From contig NZ_CBDCBD010000003.1 in assembly GCF_965214215.1 (NCBI RefSeq), forward strand, positions 1,674,001 through 1,738,000: 64,000 nt of DNA, given 5' to 3'. Below, piece after piece: positions 42,838 to 52,578 of the stretch (position 1 is the first letter of the stretch; every line of letters starts with the position of its first letter). The position numbers and the translations under genes are program-made. The notes under the pieces were generated by a model. That model was not told the origin of the DNA. It ran no database searches and saw nothing but the letters and a program-made list of their open reading frames with translations. The DNA comes from Poriferisodalis sp965214215. Lineage in GTDB: Bacteria; Actinomycetota; Acidimicrobiia; Acidimicrobiales; Poriferisodalaceae.

Positions 42838-44010
42838 ATGAGCGCCGCGCAGAACCGGACGGCCCAGCATCAGCAGGACCAGCGCCCCGCCTATCTCGAC
42901 TGCGCCGCGTCAACACCGATGCGGCCGTGTGCAGTCGAGGCCATGGTGCCGTTTCTTGAGACGCAGTTCGCCAATCCGTCGGGGGCGCACCGTATGGCGC
43001 GTCGGTCGAGGGCCGCCATCGACGACGCTCGCGAAGTCGCCGCGCACGCGCTCGGCTTCGATCCGCACGGCATCGTGTTCACCAGCGGCGGGACCGAGGC
43101 TGACAATCTCGCGGTGCACGGCGTCACGTCTGCCACCGGCACAACGGCTCTCTGCCCGGCGACTGAGCACCATGCTGTCCTGCATCCGGTCGAAGCCGTC
43201 GGGGGGCGAAAGGTGCGGGTGGATGCCGGCGGTGTGGTCGACCTCGAACATCTGGCAGCTCAGCTGCATCCCGATGCCGGCCCGCCGGTGGGATTGGTCT
43301 CAGTGATGCTCGTCAACAACGAGTCCGGTGTCGTTGCCGATCTTGATGCCGTCGCCGAAGTCGTGCGCCGTCACGCACCCGACGCGACGCTCCATACCGA
43401 CGCGGTGCAAGGGGTCAATTGGGTCGATGTCGCGGCAGCCGCCAGTGCCGTCGATCTGCTGTCGCTGAGCGCCCACAAGTTCGGCGGACCCAAGGGCGTC
43501 GGGCTTCTGGCTGTGCGACCCGAGGTGCCGCTGTCGGCACAACTGCTGGGCGGCGGTCAGGAAGCAGACCGGCGAAGCGGCACGCACAACACCGCCGGCA
43601 TCGCTGCGCTGGGTGCTGCACTCGCGGAGCTGACAGCGACGCGCGACGCCGACGTCTGCCGTATCGGCGCCTTGGCCGCTCGGCTGGCCGTCGGGCTGCT
43701 CGGCGCTATCGACGGTTGCGCCGAGACTGTCACGCGGTCGAGCCGGGCCGCCGGAATCTGCCAGTTGCTGATCGAGGACATCGAGACCGAAGCGTTGCTG
43801 GTGCTTCTCGACCGGTTCGACGTCATGGCGTCGGCAGCGGCCTCTTGTGCATCGGGCGCAATGGAACCGAGCCATGTGCTGGCCGCCATGGGAGTCGACC
43901 GCCAGGCAGCCGCTGGCTCGTTGCGCCTGTCGCTGGGCTGGTGCACCGAGCCGTGGGAGATCGATCGAGCGATCGAGGCGATTCCACAATGCGTGAAGCA
44001 GCTGCGATGA
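42838..44010 (+). CDS. iscS: Cysteine desulfurase
   Basis: The 390-residue NifS/IscS-like PLP enzyme has AYLDCAASTPMRP, VFTSGGTEADNLAVHG, VMLVNNESGVVADL, the PLP lysine in LSLSAHKFGGPKGVG, RSGTHNTAGIAALG and the catalytic Cys in ASAAASCASGAMEPSHVL. It takes sulfur from cysteine as an enzyme persulfide. The downstream mnmA gene overlaps its stop, so sulfur delivery to tRNA 2-thiouridylation is the likely role. The same gene pair is found in mycobacteria. Confidence 0.95.
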   Translation: MSAAQNRTAQHQQDQRPAYLDCAASTPMRPCAVEAMVPFLETQFANPSGAHRMARRSRAAIDDAREVAAHALGFDPHGIVFTSGGTEADNLAVHGVTSATGTTALCPATEHHAVLHPVEAVGGRKVRVDAGGVVDLEHLAAQLHPDAGPPVGLVSVMLVNNESGVVADLDAVAEVVRRHAPDATLHTDAVQGVNWVDVAAAASAVDLLSLSAHKFGGPKGVGLLAVRPEVPLSAQLLGGGQEADRRSGTHNTAGIAALGAALAELTATRDADVCRIGALAARLAVGLLGAIDGCAETVTRSSRAAGICQLLIEDIETEALLVLLDRFDVMASAAASCASGAMEPSHVLAAMGVDRQAAAGSLRLSLGWCTEPWEIDRAIEAIPQCVKQLR

Positions 44011-45101
44011 CCCAGCGAGAGAGATCGGCTGCGAGCAGACCGCTGCGCTCAGCAGCGACCCGCGGCCCGCTGCTCGTTGCGATGTCCGGCGGCGTTGACA
44101 GTTCGGTCGCCGCCGCTCTGTGCTTGGAGGCGGGCCATGAGGTCGTCGGCGTCACGCTGAAGCTGTGGGGGGGTCCTCAAGACCAAGGCTGCTGCGCGGT
44201 CTCAGACGTGGACGACGCCCGCAGGGTGTGCCAGCAACTGGGGATCGACCATTTCGTCTTCAATTATGCGGCCGAGTTTGAACGCGATGTCGTCGATCCG
44301 TACGTGGACGCACACCGGCGGGGTCTCACGCCGAACCCGTGCATCGCCTGCAACCGGCACGTCAAGTTCGACGTTTTGCTGGACCGTGCCCGTCGTCTGG
44401 GCTTCGAGCGTCTCGTCACGGGCCATCACGTTCGCATCAGCGCACGAAGCGGCAACCGACGGCTGCAGCGCGGCACCGACGCCGCGAAGGACCAGTCTTA
44501 CGTGCTGTACATGCTGTCGGGAGCAGATCTGGCGGACCTGTGGTTTCCGGTCGGCGACTATCGCAAGGACGAACTGCGCACGCTCGCATCTGAACTCGGG
44601 CTGCGAACGGCCCAAAAGCCAGAGAGCCAAGACGTGTGCTTCATCACCGACGCCGCCGGCAGGGAGCGCTTCTTGGCTGAGCGCATCGACCTGCATCCGG
44701 CGGAGCTGGTCGACACGTCCGGCCAGCGCGTCGGCACCGCGCCGGCGGTGGAGCTGGTGACGGTTGGCCAGCGCAAGGGCCTGGATCTCGGCGGTGCGCC
44801 GCAGCGGCGATATGCGGTCGAGGTGGACATCGGCTCCCGCCGTGTCACGGTGGGCGGGGCCTCTGAGCTAGCGGCACGAGGTGTCCGGCTCGTCGATCAC
44901 CGTTGGGCCAGCGGATCCGTCGAAGGCGACGTCTTGGCACAGACCAGTGCGCATAGCGCAGCACTTCCGGCGTGCCTCGACGCCGAGGGCCAGTTGCACT
45001 GGAGGGAACCCCAGCGCCGTGTTGCTGCTGGTCAGGCCGTCGTCTTCTACGACGGCGACGAGGTGCTCGGCGGTGCAACCGCTGCGGGACCTTTCACATG
45101 A
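44007..45101 (+). CDS. mnmA: tRNA-uridine 2-sulfurtransferase
   Basis: The 364-residue MnmA has the PP-loop LVAMSGGVDSSVAAAL, catalytic Cys pair in GLTPNPCIACNRHVKFD and PESQDVCFI, KDQSYVLYML, and a C-terminal beta domain (VTVGQRKGLDLGG). It thiolates U34 of Lys, Glu and Gln tRNAs. ATG 44007 overlaps the desulfurase stop (ATGA); ATG 43989 is an alternative six codons upstream. Confidence 0.95.
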   Translation: MTQRERSAASRPLRSAATRGPLLVAMSGGVDSSVAAALCLEAGHEVVGVTLKLWGGPQDQGCCAVSDVDDARRVCQQLGIDHFVFNYAAEFERDVVDPYVDAHRRGLTPNPCIACNRHVKFDVLLDRARRLGFERLVTGHHVRISARSGNRRLQRGTDAAKDQSYVLYMLSGADLADLWFPVGDYRKDELRTLASELGLRTAQKPESQDVCFITDAAGRERFLAERIDLHPAELVDTSGQRVGTAPAVELVTVGQRKGLDLGGAPQRRYAVEVDIGSRRVTVGGASELAARGVRLVDHRWASGSVEGDVLAQTSAHSAALPACLDAEGQLHWREPQRRVAAGQAVVFYDGDEVLGGATAAGPFT

Positions 45102-45562
45102 GGCGTACAGGTTCCCCCAACGGCGCCGGCGATGATCCCCCTACCCCCTGGGCATTGCGCAGAGGCGTCTCGACGGCCATCACGCTCGGGGCGCTCGTCG
45201 CCGCTGTCGGTGTCGTGCTGGCAGTGTGGCTGACGCGCGGCGGCGAGCCCAGACCGGCTTATCCGAGCGGCTTGCAGGCGGTCACGCCTGTGCCTGGCGC
45301 CCAAGTGCCGCACCAGAGCCCCGTCGGCGCTCGGCTCGAGGCTGGCTGGAAGCTGACACTCGTCATCAACGAGACGACGATTCCTGCCGGCCAGCTCGAC
45401 GCCGGCACCACCCAGCTCGGCGAGTACTTCTTCTCCCCGGGCGACGGCAAGGTCATCGAGAAGCTGCGCAGCGGGCGGTCATGCGCCCGGTTGACCGCAA
45501 CGCCAACGATCGACACCGAAGCGACCGACTTCACCTACGAATGGTGCTTCTCGACGTTCTGA
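45098..45562 (+). CDS. Single-pass membrane-anchored protein, unknown function
   Basis: I do not recognise this 154-residue protein. A polar N-terminus is followed by one membrane segment (AITLGALVAAVGVVLAVWLT). The exterior domain shows VTPVPGAQVPHQSPVGARLEAGWKLTLVINETTIPAGQLDAGTTQLGEYFFSPG, with two Cys near the end (SCARLT, EWCFSTF) that could form a disulfide. Its ATG overlaps the mnmA stop (ATGA), implying coupled translation. It converges with ligA after 23 bases. Confidence 0.75.
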   Translation: MRRTGSPNGAGDDPPTPWALRRGVSTAITLGALVAAVGVVLAVWLTRGGEPRPAYPSGLQAVTPVPGAQVPHQSPVGARLEAGWKLTLVINETTIPAGQLDAGTTQLGEYFFSPGDGKVIEKLRSGRSCARLTATPTIDTEATDFTYEWCFSTF

Positions 45563-45585
45563 TCTCGATTGCGGCGTCGGGTCCA

Positions 45586-48057
45586 CTACGCGGAGGTGAC
45601 GTCACCGGTGGCCAGCAGCGCTTGCAGGCCGTTGTCGTCAAGGATTGGCACGCCGAGGTCGGTGGCCTTGTCGAGCTTGGTCTGTCCGGCACGCGCTCCT
45701 GCCACCAGAGCAAACGTGCTCTTGTTGACGCTGCCCGGAGTCTTGCCGCCTCGTGCTGTGATCGCAGCCTTGGCTTCCTCGCGGCTGAGATGCCAGCCAT
45801 CGAGATTGCCCGTCACCACGACCGATTTACCTGCGAGCACCTGCGGCGCATCCAGCTCGCCGTCAACTCGGTCGAAGCGCACCTGCGCTGCGCGCAACTG
45901 CTCGACAAGCGCCCGATTGTCCTTGTCGGAGAAGAAGCCCGTGACGCTATCGGCGATAGTCGGCCCGATGCCGTCAATCTCGGCGAGTTCCTCCGCAGAG
46001 GCGGCTATGACGGCGTCGAGCGAGCCGCAACGCTGTGCAAGCATGCCGCTAGCTGTCGGCCCCAAGTGCTCGATCCCGAGTCCGATCAACAGGCGCTCCA
46101 GCGGTGCGTGACGAGCATCGCCGATACTGCCGATCACATCATGCGCTGATTTCCACGAGAAGCCTTCTAGGCCGTCGAGCAGGGCCGGGTAGAGAGACGC
46201 CGCCGCGATGCACTCTGGGACGGATCCCATGAGCACTCCGCCGTAGTCGAATCGTTTTGGCGCCGACGTGTCTGGCGTGGCCGCTGGAACTTCGTACGGG
46301 GGCGACGCCGAGCGCAGCCGATCCAGGAACGCTTTCCGCTTTGGACGCGTGAAGGCACGCCCAGCGTGAACGAGTCCGTCGTCAGCGGCGAGATCCTCGG
46401 CTTTCAGGCGAAACAAATCGGCGGGGTCGTGAACCCAGCCGGCGTCATAAAGATCAATGACCGTCTGCTCACCGAGACCCTCGATGTCAAGGGCTCCGCG
46501 GCCGACGAAGTGCTCGATGCCCGCGATGACACGCGCCCCACATTTCCGGTTCACGCAGTAGGTGTTGGCGTCATCGCCCTCGCGCTGAAGGGGCCGACTG
46601 CAAGCAGGACAGACCGCGGGGAAGAACCACTGTCTTGAGTCCTCGGGGCGCTCGGCGAGCACGGGGCCGACCACTTCGGGGATGACGTCGCCAGCTTTGC
46701 GCACGATCACCGTGTCACCGGGGCGGACATCCTTGGCGGCCACTTGGTCCTCGTTGTGCAGCGTCGCCAGTGCCACTGTGGACCCGCCGACGAACACTGG
46801 CTCCATGTGCGCGTATGGCGTGGCGCGGCCCGTTCGCCCGATCGAGACCATGATGTCGATGAGGTTCGTCGTGCGTTCCTCGGGCGGAAACTTGTACGCG
46901 ACCGCCCAGCGTGGTGCCCGACTGGTGGAACCGAGCTGCGACCGAAGCGCCAAGTCGGACACCTTCACGACGACACCGTCGATCTCATACGCGGGTCGGT
47001 GACGATCGCGCTCCCACCGACTGCAGAAGCGCTCGACCTCTTCCAGTGAGCCGAATGTGCTGATCTCCGGGTTCACCGGCATGCCGAGCTGGCCCAAGTA
47101 CTCGAAGACCTCGCCTGCGTCGCTGAGTTCAGGGCCGCCGACCAATTCGCCGATGTCGTAGCTCCAGAACGACAGGCCTCGCGTCGCGACGATGGAAGGA
47201 TCCTTCTGGCGCAGGCTGCCCGCAGCCGTATTCCGAGCATTTGCATAATCGGGATGGCGGCGCTGCACATCGACCGGCGTGAGCTTGGCTAGCGACTCGA
47301 GCTTCCGTCGCTCGCCTGCCGGCATGTCTTCGGTAGCGCCTGCAAGCTGCTGCCTGGCGCTCTCTGCGGCCTCGGTGAGGTCGCGACGCGCCTGGGCCTG
47401 CGCTTCATTCAATTCGCGGAATTTGTCCAACGGCAGGAATATCTCGCCGCGCACCTCGATGACCGAGGGCGCCGGCGATGCCGTGCTCAGTTCCCGGGGG
47501 ATGTCTGCGATGGTCACGACATTCGCGGTGACGTCTTCGCCGACACGTCCGTTCCCCCGTGTCGCTGCCTGGGCAAGGCGGCCATGCTCGTAGCGAAGCG
47601 AGACGGCCAGCCCATCGAACTTGAGCTCGCAGATCAGCTCCGGTTCGGCCACGGCCACCTCAGGGCCGTTTTCGTCCTGCTCATCGGACTCTGCGTCGCC
47701 GAAGAGGGTCGGTTGAGCCGCAGCGAGACCCCGCATGACGCGGCCGTGCCAGGCCCGCAGTTCGTCGGAGTCCATCGCGTTGTCGAGCGACATCATCGGG
47801 CTCGCATGGACGACTTCGCTGAACAGCGCCGACAGTTCTGCACCGACACGTTGGCTGGGCGAATTCGGGTCGACAAAGTCGGGATAGCGGGCCTCGAGTT
47901 CGATGAGCTCGCGCTTGAGGGCGTCGTACTCCCCATCGGGCACCGAGGGCGCATCGTCTCGGTGATACTCGACGTCGTAGCGGCTGAGCAGCTGCTCCAC
48001 ATGCCGCATGCGGTCGAGATCGCGTTGCATGGCCGGGTCGCTGGCGTCGTTCAACAT
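45586..48057 (-). CDS. ligA: NAD-dependent DNA ligase, unusually long
   Basis: The adenylation motif KxDG is in ELICELKFDGLAVSLRYEHG. RGEIFLP, GSTSRAPRWAVAYKFPPEE, the OB fold, a zinc finger (CPACSRPLQ...YCVNRKCGAR), helix-hairpin-helix repeats and a C-terminal BRCT domain (GKSVVVTGNLDGWHLSREEAKAAITARGGK) are all present. At 823 residues from ATG 48057 it is over 100 longer than usual LigA. Visible insertions: an acidic stretch before the KxDG motif, a Gln/Ala/Glu helical insert after LDKFRELNEAQ, and one after the LFRLKAEDL segment. The open frame runs on to 48810, but that part is His/Arg-rich low-complexity sequence and was not included. Confidence 0.95.
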   Translation of the reverse strand: MLNDASDPAMQRDLDRMRHVEQLLSRYDVEYHRDDAPSVPDGEYDALKRELIELEARYPDFVDPNSPSQRVGAELSALFSEVVHASPMMSLDNAMDSDELRAWHGRVMRGLAAAQPTLFGDAESDEQDENGPEVAVAEPELICELKFDGLAVSLRYEHGRLAQAATRGNGRVGEDVTANVVTIADIPRELSTASPAPSVIEVRGEIFLPLDKFRELNEAQAQARRDLTEAAESARQQLAGATEDMPAGERRKLESLAKLTPVDVQRRHPDYANARNTAAGSLRQKDPSIVATRGLSFWSYDIGELVGGPELSDAGEVFEYLGQLGMPVNPEISTFGSLEEVERFCSRWERDRHRPAYEIDGVVVKVSDLALRSQLGSTSRAPRWAVAYKFPPEERTTNLIDIMVSIGRTGRATPYAHMEPVFVGGSTVALATLHNEDQVAAKDVRPGDTVIVRKAGDVIPEVVGPVLAERPEDSRQWFFPAVCPACSRPLQREGDDANTYCVNRKCGARVIAGIEHFVGRGALDIEGLGEQTVIDLYDAGWVHDPADLFRLKAEDLAADDGLVHAGRAFTRPKRKAFLDRLRSASPPYEVPAATPDTSAPKRFDYGGVLMGSVPECIAAASLYPALLDGLEGFSWKSAHDVIGSIGDARHAPLERLLIGLGIEHLGPTASGMLAQRCGSLDAVIAASAEELAEIDGIGPTIADSVTGFFSDKDNRALVEQLRAAQVRFDRVDGELDAPQVLAGKSVVVTGNLDGWHLSREEAKAAITARGGKTPGSVNKSTFALVAGARAGQTKLDKATDLGVPILDDNGLQALLATGDVTSA

Positions 48058-48180
48058 CGCACTGCCGAGAGTACTGAGGGGGTGCAACAGCAATGCCTCC
48101 AGTCGGCGCATCGGAAGTGGGTGATCGCAAACACCTCCGTCGGGCGGTGAATCACGCCGTTCAGAGGCGAGACTCTGGCT

Positions 48181-49089
48181 GTGGGAGCAACACTTCGAGC
48201 GCACCCGACCCTGTGGTTGATGCGGCTGTTGTGGTTGGTGATGCCGTGGAGCGTGGGCGCCGCGGCAGCGGATGCGCTCGGTGCCTGCTCGGAGACATCG
48301 GCACGCATCGTGAGCGCGGAACTGTGGGCCGTTTGGGCGCTCGTGCTGACGGCGACTCTGGTGCGCCGGCCGTGGGCATTGACGGTCATCCGCATCGCCG
48401 CGCCGGCCAGCGTCGGCGTGGCAATCGGCTCGGTTGTGGCCGCGGTGTCTTGGAACGCCGACCTGGCCGCCCCGCGTGCCGCGACCGCCATCGCGGGTGC
48501 CGCCATCGCGACTGCCATTGCGCTGCTGCCCGAAACCGGCAACTCCATGATCGACGGCCTCAGCTATGGCAACGAGCGACGGCTGCTGCTGCGCACCCCG
48601 TTCCTGTTGGCGATCGCCCCTGTCCCGCTGGTGTGGACGGCCGTCGTCGTCGGCATCGCAGCGCCGGCGGTGCTGTGGGCCATTGAGCAATGGATCTGGG
48701 CCGTTGTCGCCACGCTCACGGGGCTCACCTCGGCTGCGCTGGGCTTCCGGTCGCTGCATCAATTGGCGCGTCGCTGGGTGGTGTTCGTCCCCAATGGCTT
48801 CGTCCTGCACGATCGCATGGCGACGCGCGAGCCGTTCCTGCTGCGCCGGGTCGACATTGCCTCGCTCGGTCCCGCGCCTGCCGATATCGATCTCACTGCA
48901 GACGACCTGGTCGACATCAGCAGCAACGCGCTCGGTCCGGTACTGCTCGTCGAGCTAGACGGTCAGGTTGAGGTGGTACCGCGCACGACCGGCACCGCCC
49001 AGGTCCTCGCAGTGTCACGGGTGCTGTTCAGCCCGACCCGTCCGGGCGAGATGCTGGCCGAAGCCGCCCGCCGCCGACTTCCCCGCTGA
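48181..49089 (+). CDS. Conserved-type actinobacterial membrane protein, unknown function
   Basis: The 302-residue protein has about five to six hydrophobic segments in residues 10-200 (including WLMRLLWLVMPWSVGAAAAD, LWAVWALVLTATLV and WIWAVVATLTGLTSAALGF). A soluble C-terminal domain follows: WVVFVPNGFVLHDRMATREPFLLRRVDIASLGPA, then LLVELDGQVEVVPR. This domain resembles a small beta-barrel (PH-like). No function is recognised. GTG 48181 is the first start. It precedes gatC on the same strand by 27 bases and is divergent from ligA. Confidence 0.75.
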   Translation: MGATLRAHPTLWLMRLLWLVMPWSVGAAAADALGACSETSARIVSAELWAVWALVLTATLVRRPWALTVIRIAAPASVGVAIGSVVAAVSWNADLAAPRAATAIAGAAIATAIALLPETGNSMIDGLSYGNERRLLLRTPFLLAIAPVPLVWTAVVVGIAAPAVLWAIEQWIWAVVATLTGLTSAALGFRSLHQLARRWVVFVPNGFVLHDRMATREPFLLRRVDIASLGPAPADIDLTADDLVDISSNALGPVLLVELDGQVEVVPRTTGTAQVLAVSRVLFSPTRPGEMLAEAARRRLPR

Positions 49090-49116
49090 TGTACCGCCAG
49101 TACCCTCCCGCATGCG

Positions 49117-49428
49117 ATGGGAGACCAAACGGCAGCGATCAGCACGGATCAGGTCGCGCATGTGGCGCGCCTAGCGAGGATCGAGCTCACGTCGGCTGAG
49201 ATCGATCACTACACCGGCCACCTGGGGCGCGTCCTGGACCACGCCCGGGAGCTGGAGGGTCTCGATCTCGGCGATGTGCCGCCGCTAGCGCACCCCTACC
49301 CGCTGCAAAACGTCTTCCGCGACGACGTGGCCGGTCCGCCCAGCGATCGGGACGAGGTGCTTAACCAAGCACCCGCGGCGTCCGATGGACAGTTCGAGGT
49401 GCCTCCTGTGCTCGGCGGCGAGGCCTGA
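49117..49428 (+). CDS. gatC: Asp/Glu-tRNA amidotransferase subunit C
   Basis: The 103-residue GatC shows VAHVARLARIELTSAEIDHYTGHLGRVLDHAREL and VPPLAHPYPLQNVFRDD. It holds GatA and GatB together. gatA follows after 56 bases. The gatC-gatA-gatB order is the standard actinobacterial one. Confidence 0.94.
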   Translation: MGDQTAAISTDQVAHVARLARIELTSAEIDHYTGHLGRVLDHARELEGLDLGDVPPLAHPYPLQNVFRDDVAGPPSDRDEVLNQAPAASDGQFEVPPVLGGEA

Positions 49429-49484
49429 GCCGGCGATGACCCGCTCGCCGTCCCCCAAGAGCACAACCCGATGAGCCCGGCCCG

Positions 49485-51014
49485 ATGAGCACAGCAAAGG
49501 CCATCGCGCAGGACGTACGCACCGGCACACGCCGAGCTGCGGCCGTGCTCGAGGAGTACCTCGGTCGCATCGAATCGCACGACAGCGACATTCACGCGTT
49601 CAACACGGTGACCGCCGAGCAGGCCCGTGCAGCGGCCGCTTCTATTGATGAGGCAGTCTCCCAAGGCCGTGATCCGGGTCCGCTGGCAGGCGTTCCCGTC
49701 GCCTTCAAGGACAATCTGTGTACCCGCGGCGTGCCGACCACGTGCTCGTCTCGCATGCTCGAGACGTGGTCTCCTCCCTACGACGCCACGGTGGTGCAGG
49801 CCATGACAGCCGCTGGCGCTGTGATGATCGGCAAGACCAACCTCGACGAGTTCGCGATGGGCAGCTCCACCGAGAACTCGGCCTTCGGACCCACGCGCAA
49901 TCCCTACGACCTCGCTCGGGTGCCCGGCGGCTCCAGCGGGGGTTCGGCTGCGGCGGTCGCCGCCGGGTTCGCGCCCTTGGCGCTGGGATCGGACACCGGC
50001 GGCTCCATCCGGCAGCCCGCTGCGCTGTGCGGAATCGTCGGCATCAAGCCCACCTACGGACGGGTCAGCCGCTACGGGCTTGTGGCCTTCGCCAGCTCGT
50101 TCGATCAGATCGGCCCGTTTGCAGCCGATGTCACTGATGCGGCACTCGCGCTCGGCGTCATCAGCGGCCACGATCCGGCTGACAGCACGTCGATCCCGAC
50201 GGCCGTGCCCGACTTCGACGCCGCCTTGGCGCGGGGTGTCGAGGGTCTGCGAGTCGGTGTCATCAGCGAGCTGACCGGGGGTGGCCGCAACGGCGCAGGG
50301 ACCGGTGGCCCAGTGATTGACGATGCAGCGGGCGAGGTGCTGGACGGGATCGATACCGACGTGACTGAACGGGTGCTTGAAGCGGCTGACGCGCTGGCCG
50401 ACGCAGGGGCATTGGTCGGCCGGGTCTCGGTGCCGGCAGTCACGTACGGCCTCACTGCGTATTACCTGATTGCACCAGCGGAAGCTTCGAGCAACTTGGC
50501 GCGTTACGACGGCACTCGCTACGGGTTGCGTGTGGACGGTGCAGATGTCGAGGAGATGAACCGGTTGACCCGGAGGGCCGGTTTCGGCGACGAGGTCAAG
50601 GCGCGCATCATGCTGGGCACGTTCGCCCTCAGCTCCGGCTACTACGACGCCTACTACGGCAAGGCTCAGCGGGTGCGCATGCTGACGCGGCGCGACTTCG
50701 ATGCTGCCTATGCAGACTTCGACGTGCTGCTTTCGCCCACGTCGCCGTGTGTGGCGTTCCGCTTCGGTGACCGCTCTGATCCCATGACGATGTACCGCTG
50801 CGACACCTGCACCATCCCCTCAAATCTCTCTGGCGACCCGGCCATGTCGGTGCCATTCGGCACGGGCACAGATGACTTGCCGGTGGGCGTGCAAGTGCTC
50901 GCACCGGCGCTGGGCGAGGAGACGATGCTGACGGTCGCCGCAGCGCTAGAGCGTGCAGCGCCGCCACTGCCGGCACCGCAGATGGCTGCCGGCGGCACGT
51001 CGGGAAGTGCGTGA
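49485..51014 (+). CDS. gatA: Asp/Glu-tRNA amidotransferase subunit A
   Basis: An amidase of 509 residues. The catalytic Lys is in PVAFKDNLCTRG, and the Ser-cis-Ser-Lys triad is completed by GGSSGGSAAAVAAG and LGSDTGGSIRQPAALCG. It releases ammonia from glutamine for transamidation of misacylated tRNA. The gene is plus strand, followed by gatB after 73 bases. Confidence 0.96.
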   Translation: MSTAKAIAQDVRTGTRRAAAVLEEYLGRIESHDSDIHAFNTVTAEQARAAAASIDEAVSQGRDPGPLAGVPVAFKDNLCTRGVPTTCSSRMLETWSPPYDATVVQAMTAAGAVMIGKTNLDEFAMGSSTENSAFGPTRNPYDLARVPGGSSGGSAAAVAAGFAPLALGSDTGGSIRQPAALCGIVGIKPTYGRVSRYGLVAFASSFDQIGPFAADVTDAALALGVISGHDPADSTSIPTAVPDFDAALARGVEGLRVGVISELTGGGRNGAGTGGPVIDDAAGEVLDGIDTDVTERVLEAADALADAGALVGRVSVPAVTYGLTAYYLIAPAEASSNLARYDGTRYGLRVDGADVEEMNRLTRRAGFGDEVKARIMLGTFALSSGYYDAYYGKAQRVRMLTRRDFDAAYADFDVLLSPTSPCVAFRFGDRSDPMTMYRCDTCTIPSNLSGDPAMSVPFGTGTDDLPVGVQVLAPALGEETMLTVAAALERAAPPLPAPQMAAGGTSGSA

Positions 51015-51087
51015 TGGCGACGCATGTTCGCGGAGGCGCCGGTGACGACGGTTCTCCGACGGCTGGTGTCGATCGGAGCGTTGCTTG

Positions 51088-52542
51088 ATGCCCGCCGCAC
51101 AGCATCGTGAGACCGGCACGAGCCCCGACGGCTGGGAGACCGTCGTGGGCCTCGAGGTCCACGTCGAGCTGGCCACCGACACGAAGCTGTTCTCCGCTGC
51201 GCCCAGCCGCTTCGGCGATGAGCCGAACACCAACGTCACGCCGGTCTGCCTGGGCCTGCCCGGCTCGCTGCCCGTGCTAAACCGACGCGCCGTCGAACTG
51301 GCGATCGCGGTGGGGCTCGCGCTCAACTGCGAGATCAGACCGTCGATCTTCCACCGCAAGAATTACTTCTACCCCGACATGCCGAAGGACTACCAGGTCA
51401 GCCAGTATGACCAGCCGATCTGTTCCGACGGCTGGCTGGATGTGCCTGGAGCGAACCGGGTCGGCATCGAGCGAGCGCACCTAGAAGAAGACGCCGGCAA
51501 GACGACGCACCTGGGGGGCGCAGACGGCCGCATCCACGGAGCCGTCGGCGCGCTCGTGGACTACAACCGCGCAGGCACGCCGCTGCTGGAGATCGTCTCA
51601 CGGCCCGACATCGGTTCGGCGGCCGAGGCCAGTGCCTACGTCGAGGAGCTGCGGGCGATCCTGCTGGCTCTCGGCGCTTCCGACGCCCGACTCGAGGAAG
51701 GCTCGATGCGCGTCGATGCGAACATCAGCGTGCGGCCCGCCGGCTCGGATGAGTTGCGCACCCGGTGCGAGGTCAAGAACGTCAACTCGCTGCGTTCGCT
51801 GCGCAACGCCATCGACTACGAGGCCCGTCGCCACATCGGGCTGTACCAATCCGGCGAGCAGCCGATCCAGGAGACCCGCCACTGGTCCACCGACGGCCGC
51901 ACCCACTCGCTGAGGTCCAAGGAAGAAGCCGACGACTACCGCTACTTCCCCGAGCCCGACCTGGTGCCGCTCGCGCCCGATCCTGAATGGATCTCTCGAG
52001 TCCGTGCCGCCATGCCCGCGCTGCCCGCCGCCCAGCGCGAACGCCTCGGCGAGCTGGGTGCTGATCTCGATGACGCACAGATCATCGTGAACCGCGGTCT
52101 GGCCTCGCTGGTGCTGGACGCCGTCGGCGCTGGTGCCGATGCGAACCGCACGGTGATGCACGCTGTGCAGAACCTCGCCCTCGACGGGGCCGAGCTGCTT
52201 GACGCGACGCAGCTGGCGTCGCTGGTCCAGATGGAGGCAGCAGGACAGCTCACGGCGACACAGGCCAAGACCGTGCTCGGCGTCATGTGCGAGCGAGCAC
52301 GCGACGGCAATGCCGACCCCGGCACCATCGCCGCCGAGCTCGGTTTCGAGGCCATGGATTCCAGCGAGCTGGAGAGGCTGGTGGATCAAGCCATCGCCGA
52401 CCACCCTGAGGCCTGGCAGAAGTTCTGCGCCGGTGAAGCCAAGGTGGCGGGCGTGTTCGTGGGCGCCGTGATGAAGGCCACCCGCGGCCAAGCCGACGGC
52501 AAGGCCGTCAACCAGCTGCTCGCCCAGCGCCGCGACACCTGA
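51088..52542 (+). CDS. gatB: Asp/Glu-tRNA amidotransferase subunit B
   Basis: The 484-residue GatB has VVGLEVHVELATDTKLFS, FHRKNYFYPDMPKDYQVSQYDQPI, ARLEEGSMRVDANISVRP, KNVNSLRSLRNAIDYEARR, and a C-terminal YqeY-like tail. It binds the misacylated tRNA and activates it with ATP. ATG 51088 follows GGAG at about nine bases and is preferred over the TTG at 51085. Presence of gatCAB implies indirect Gln-tRNA (and perhaps Asn-tRNA) synthesis. Confidence 0.96.
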   Translation: MPAAQHRETGTSPDGWETVVGLEVHVELATDTKLFSAAPSRFGDEPNTNVTPVCLGLPGSLPVLNRRAVELAIAVGLALNCEIRPSIFHRKNYFYPDMPKDYQVSQYDQPICSDGWLDVPGANRVGIERAHLEEDAGKTTHLGGADGRIHGAVGALVDYNRAGTPLLEIVSRPDIGSAAEASAYVEELRAILLALGASDARLEEGSMRVDANISVRPAGSDELRTRCEVKNVNSLRSLRNAIDYEARRHIGLYQSGEQPIQETRHWSTDGRTHSLRSKEEADDYRYFPEPDLVPLAPDPEWISRVRAAMPALPAAQRERLGELGADLDDAQIIVNRGLASLVLDAVGAGADANRTVMHAVQNLALDGAELLDATQLASLVQMEAAGQLTATQAKTVLGVMCERARDGNADPGTIAAELGFEAMDSSELERLVDQAIADHPEAWQKFCAGEAKVAGVFVGAVMKATRGQADGKAVNQLLAQRRDT

Positions 52543-52578
52543 GCTCCCCGGCAGCGATCTGAGGGCGCCGCTCGGCGT

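Noticed and set aside
48058..48810. Extension of the ligA frame by about 250 codons upstream
   Set aside because: The added part is Arg/His/Gln-rich low-complexity sequence that overlaps the divergent membrane-protein gene; LigA domains begin after 48057.
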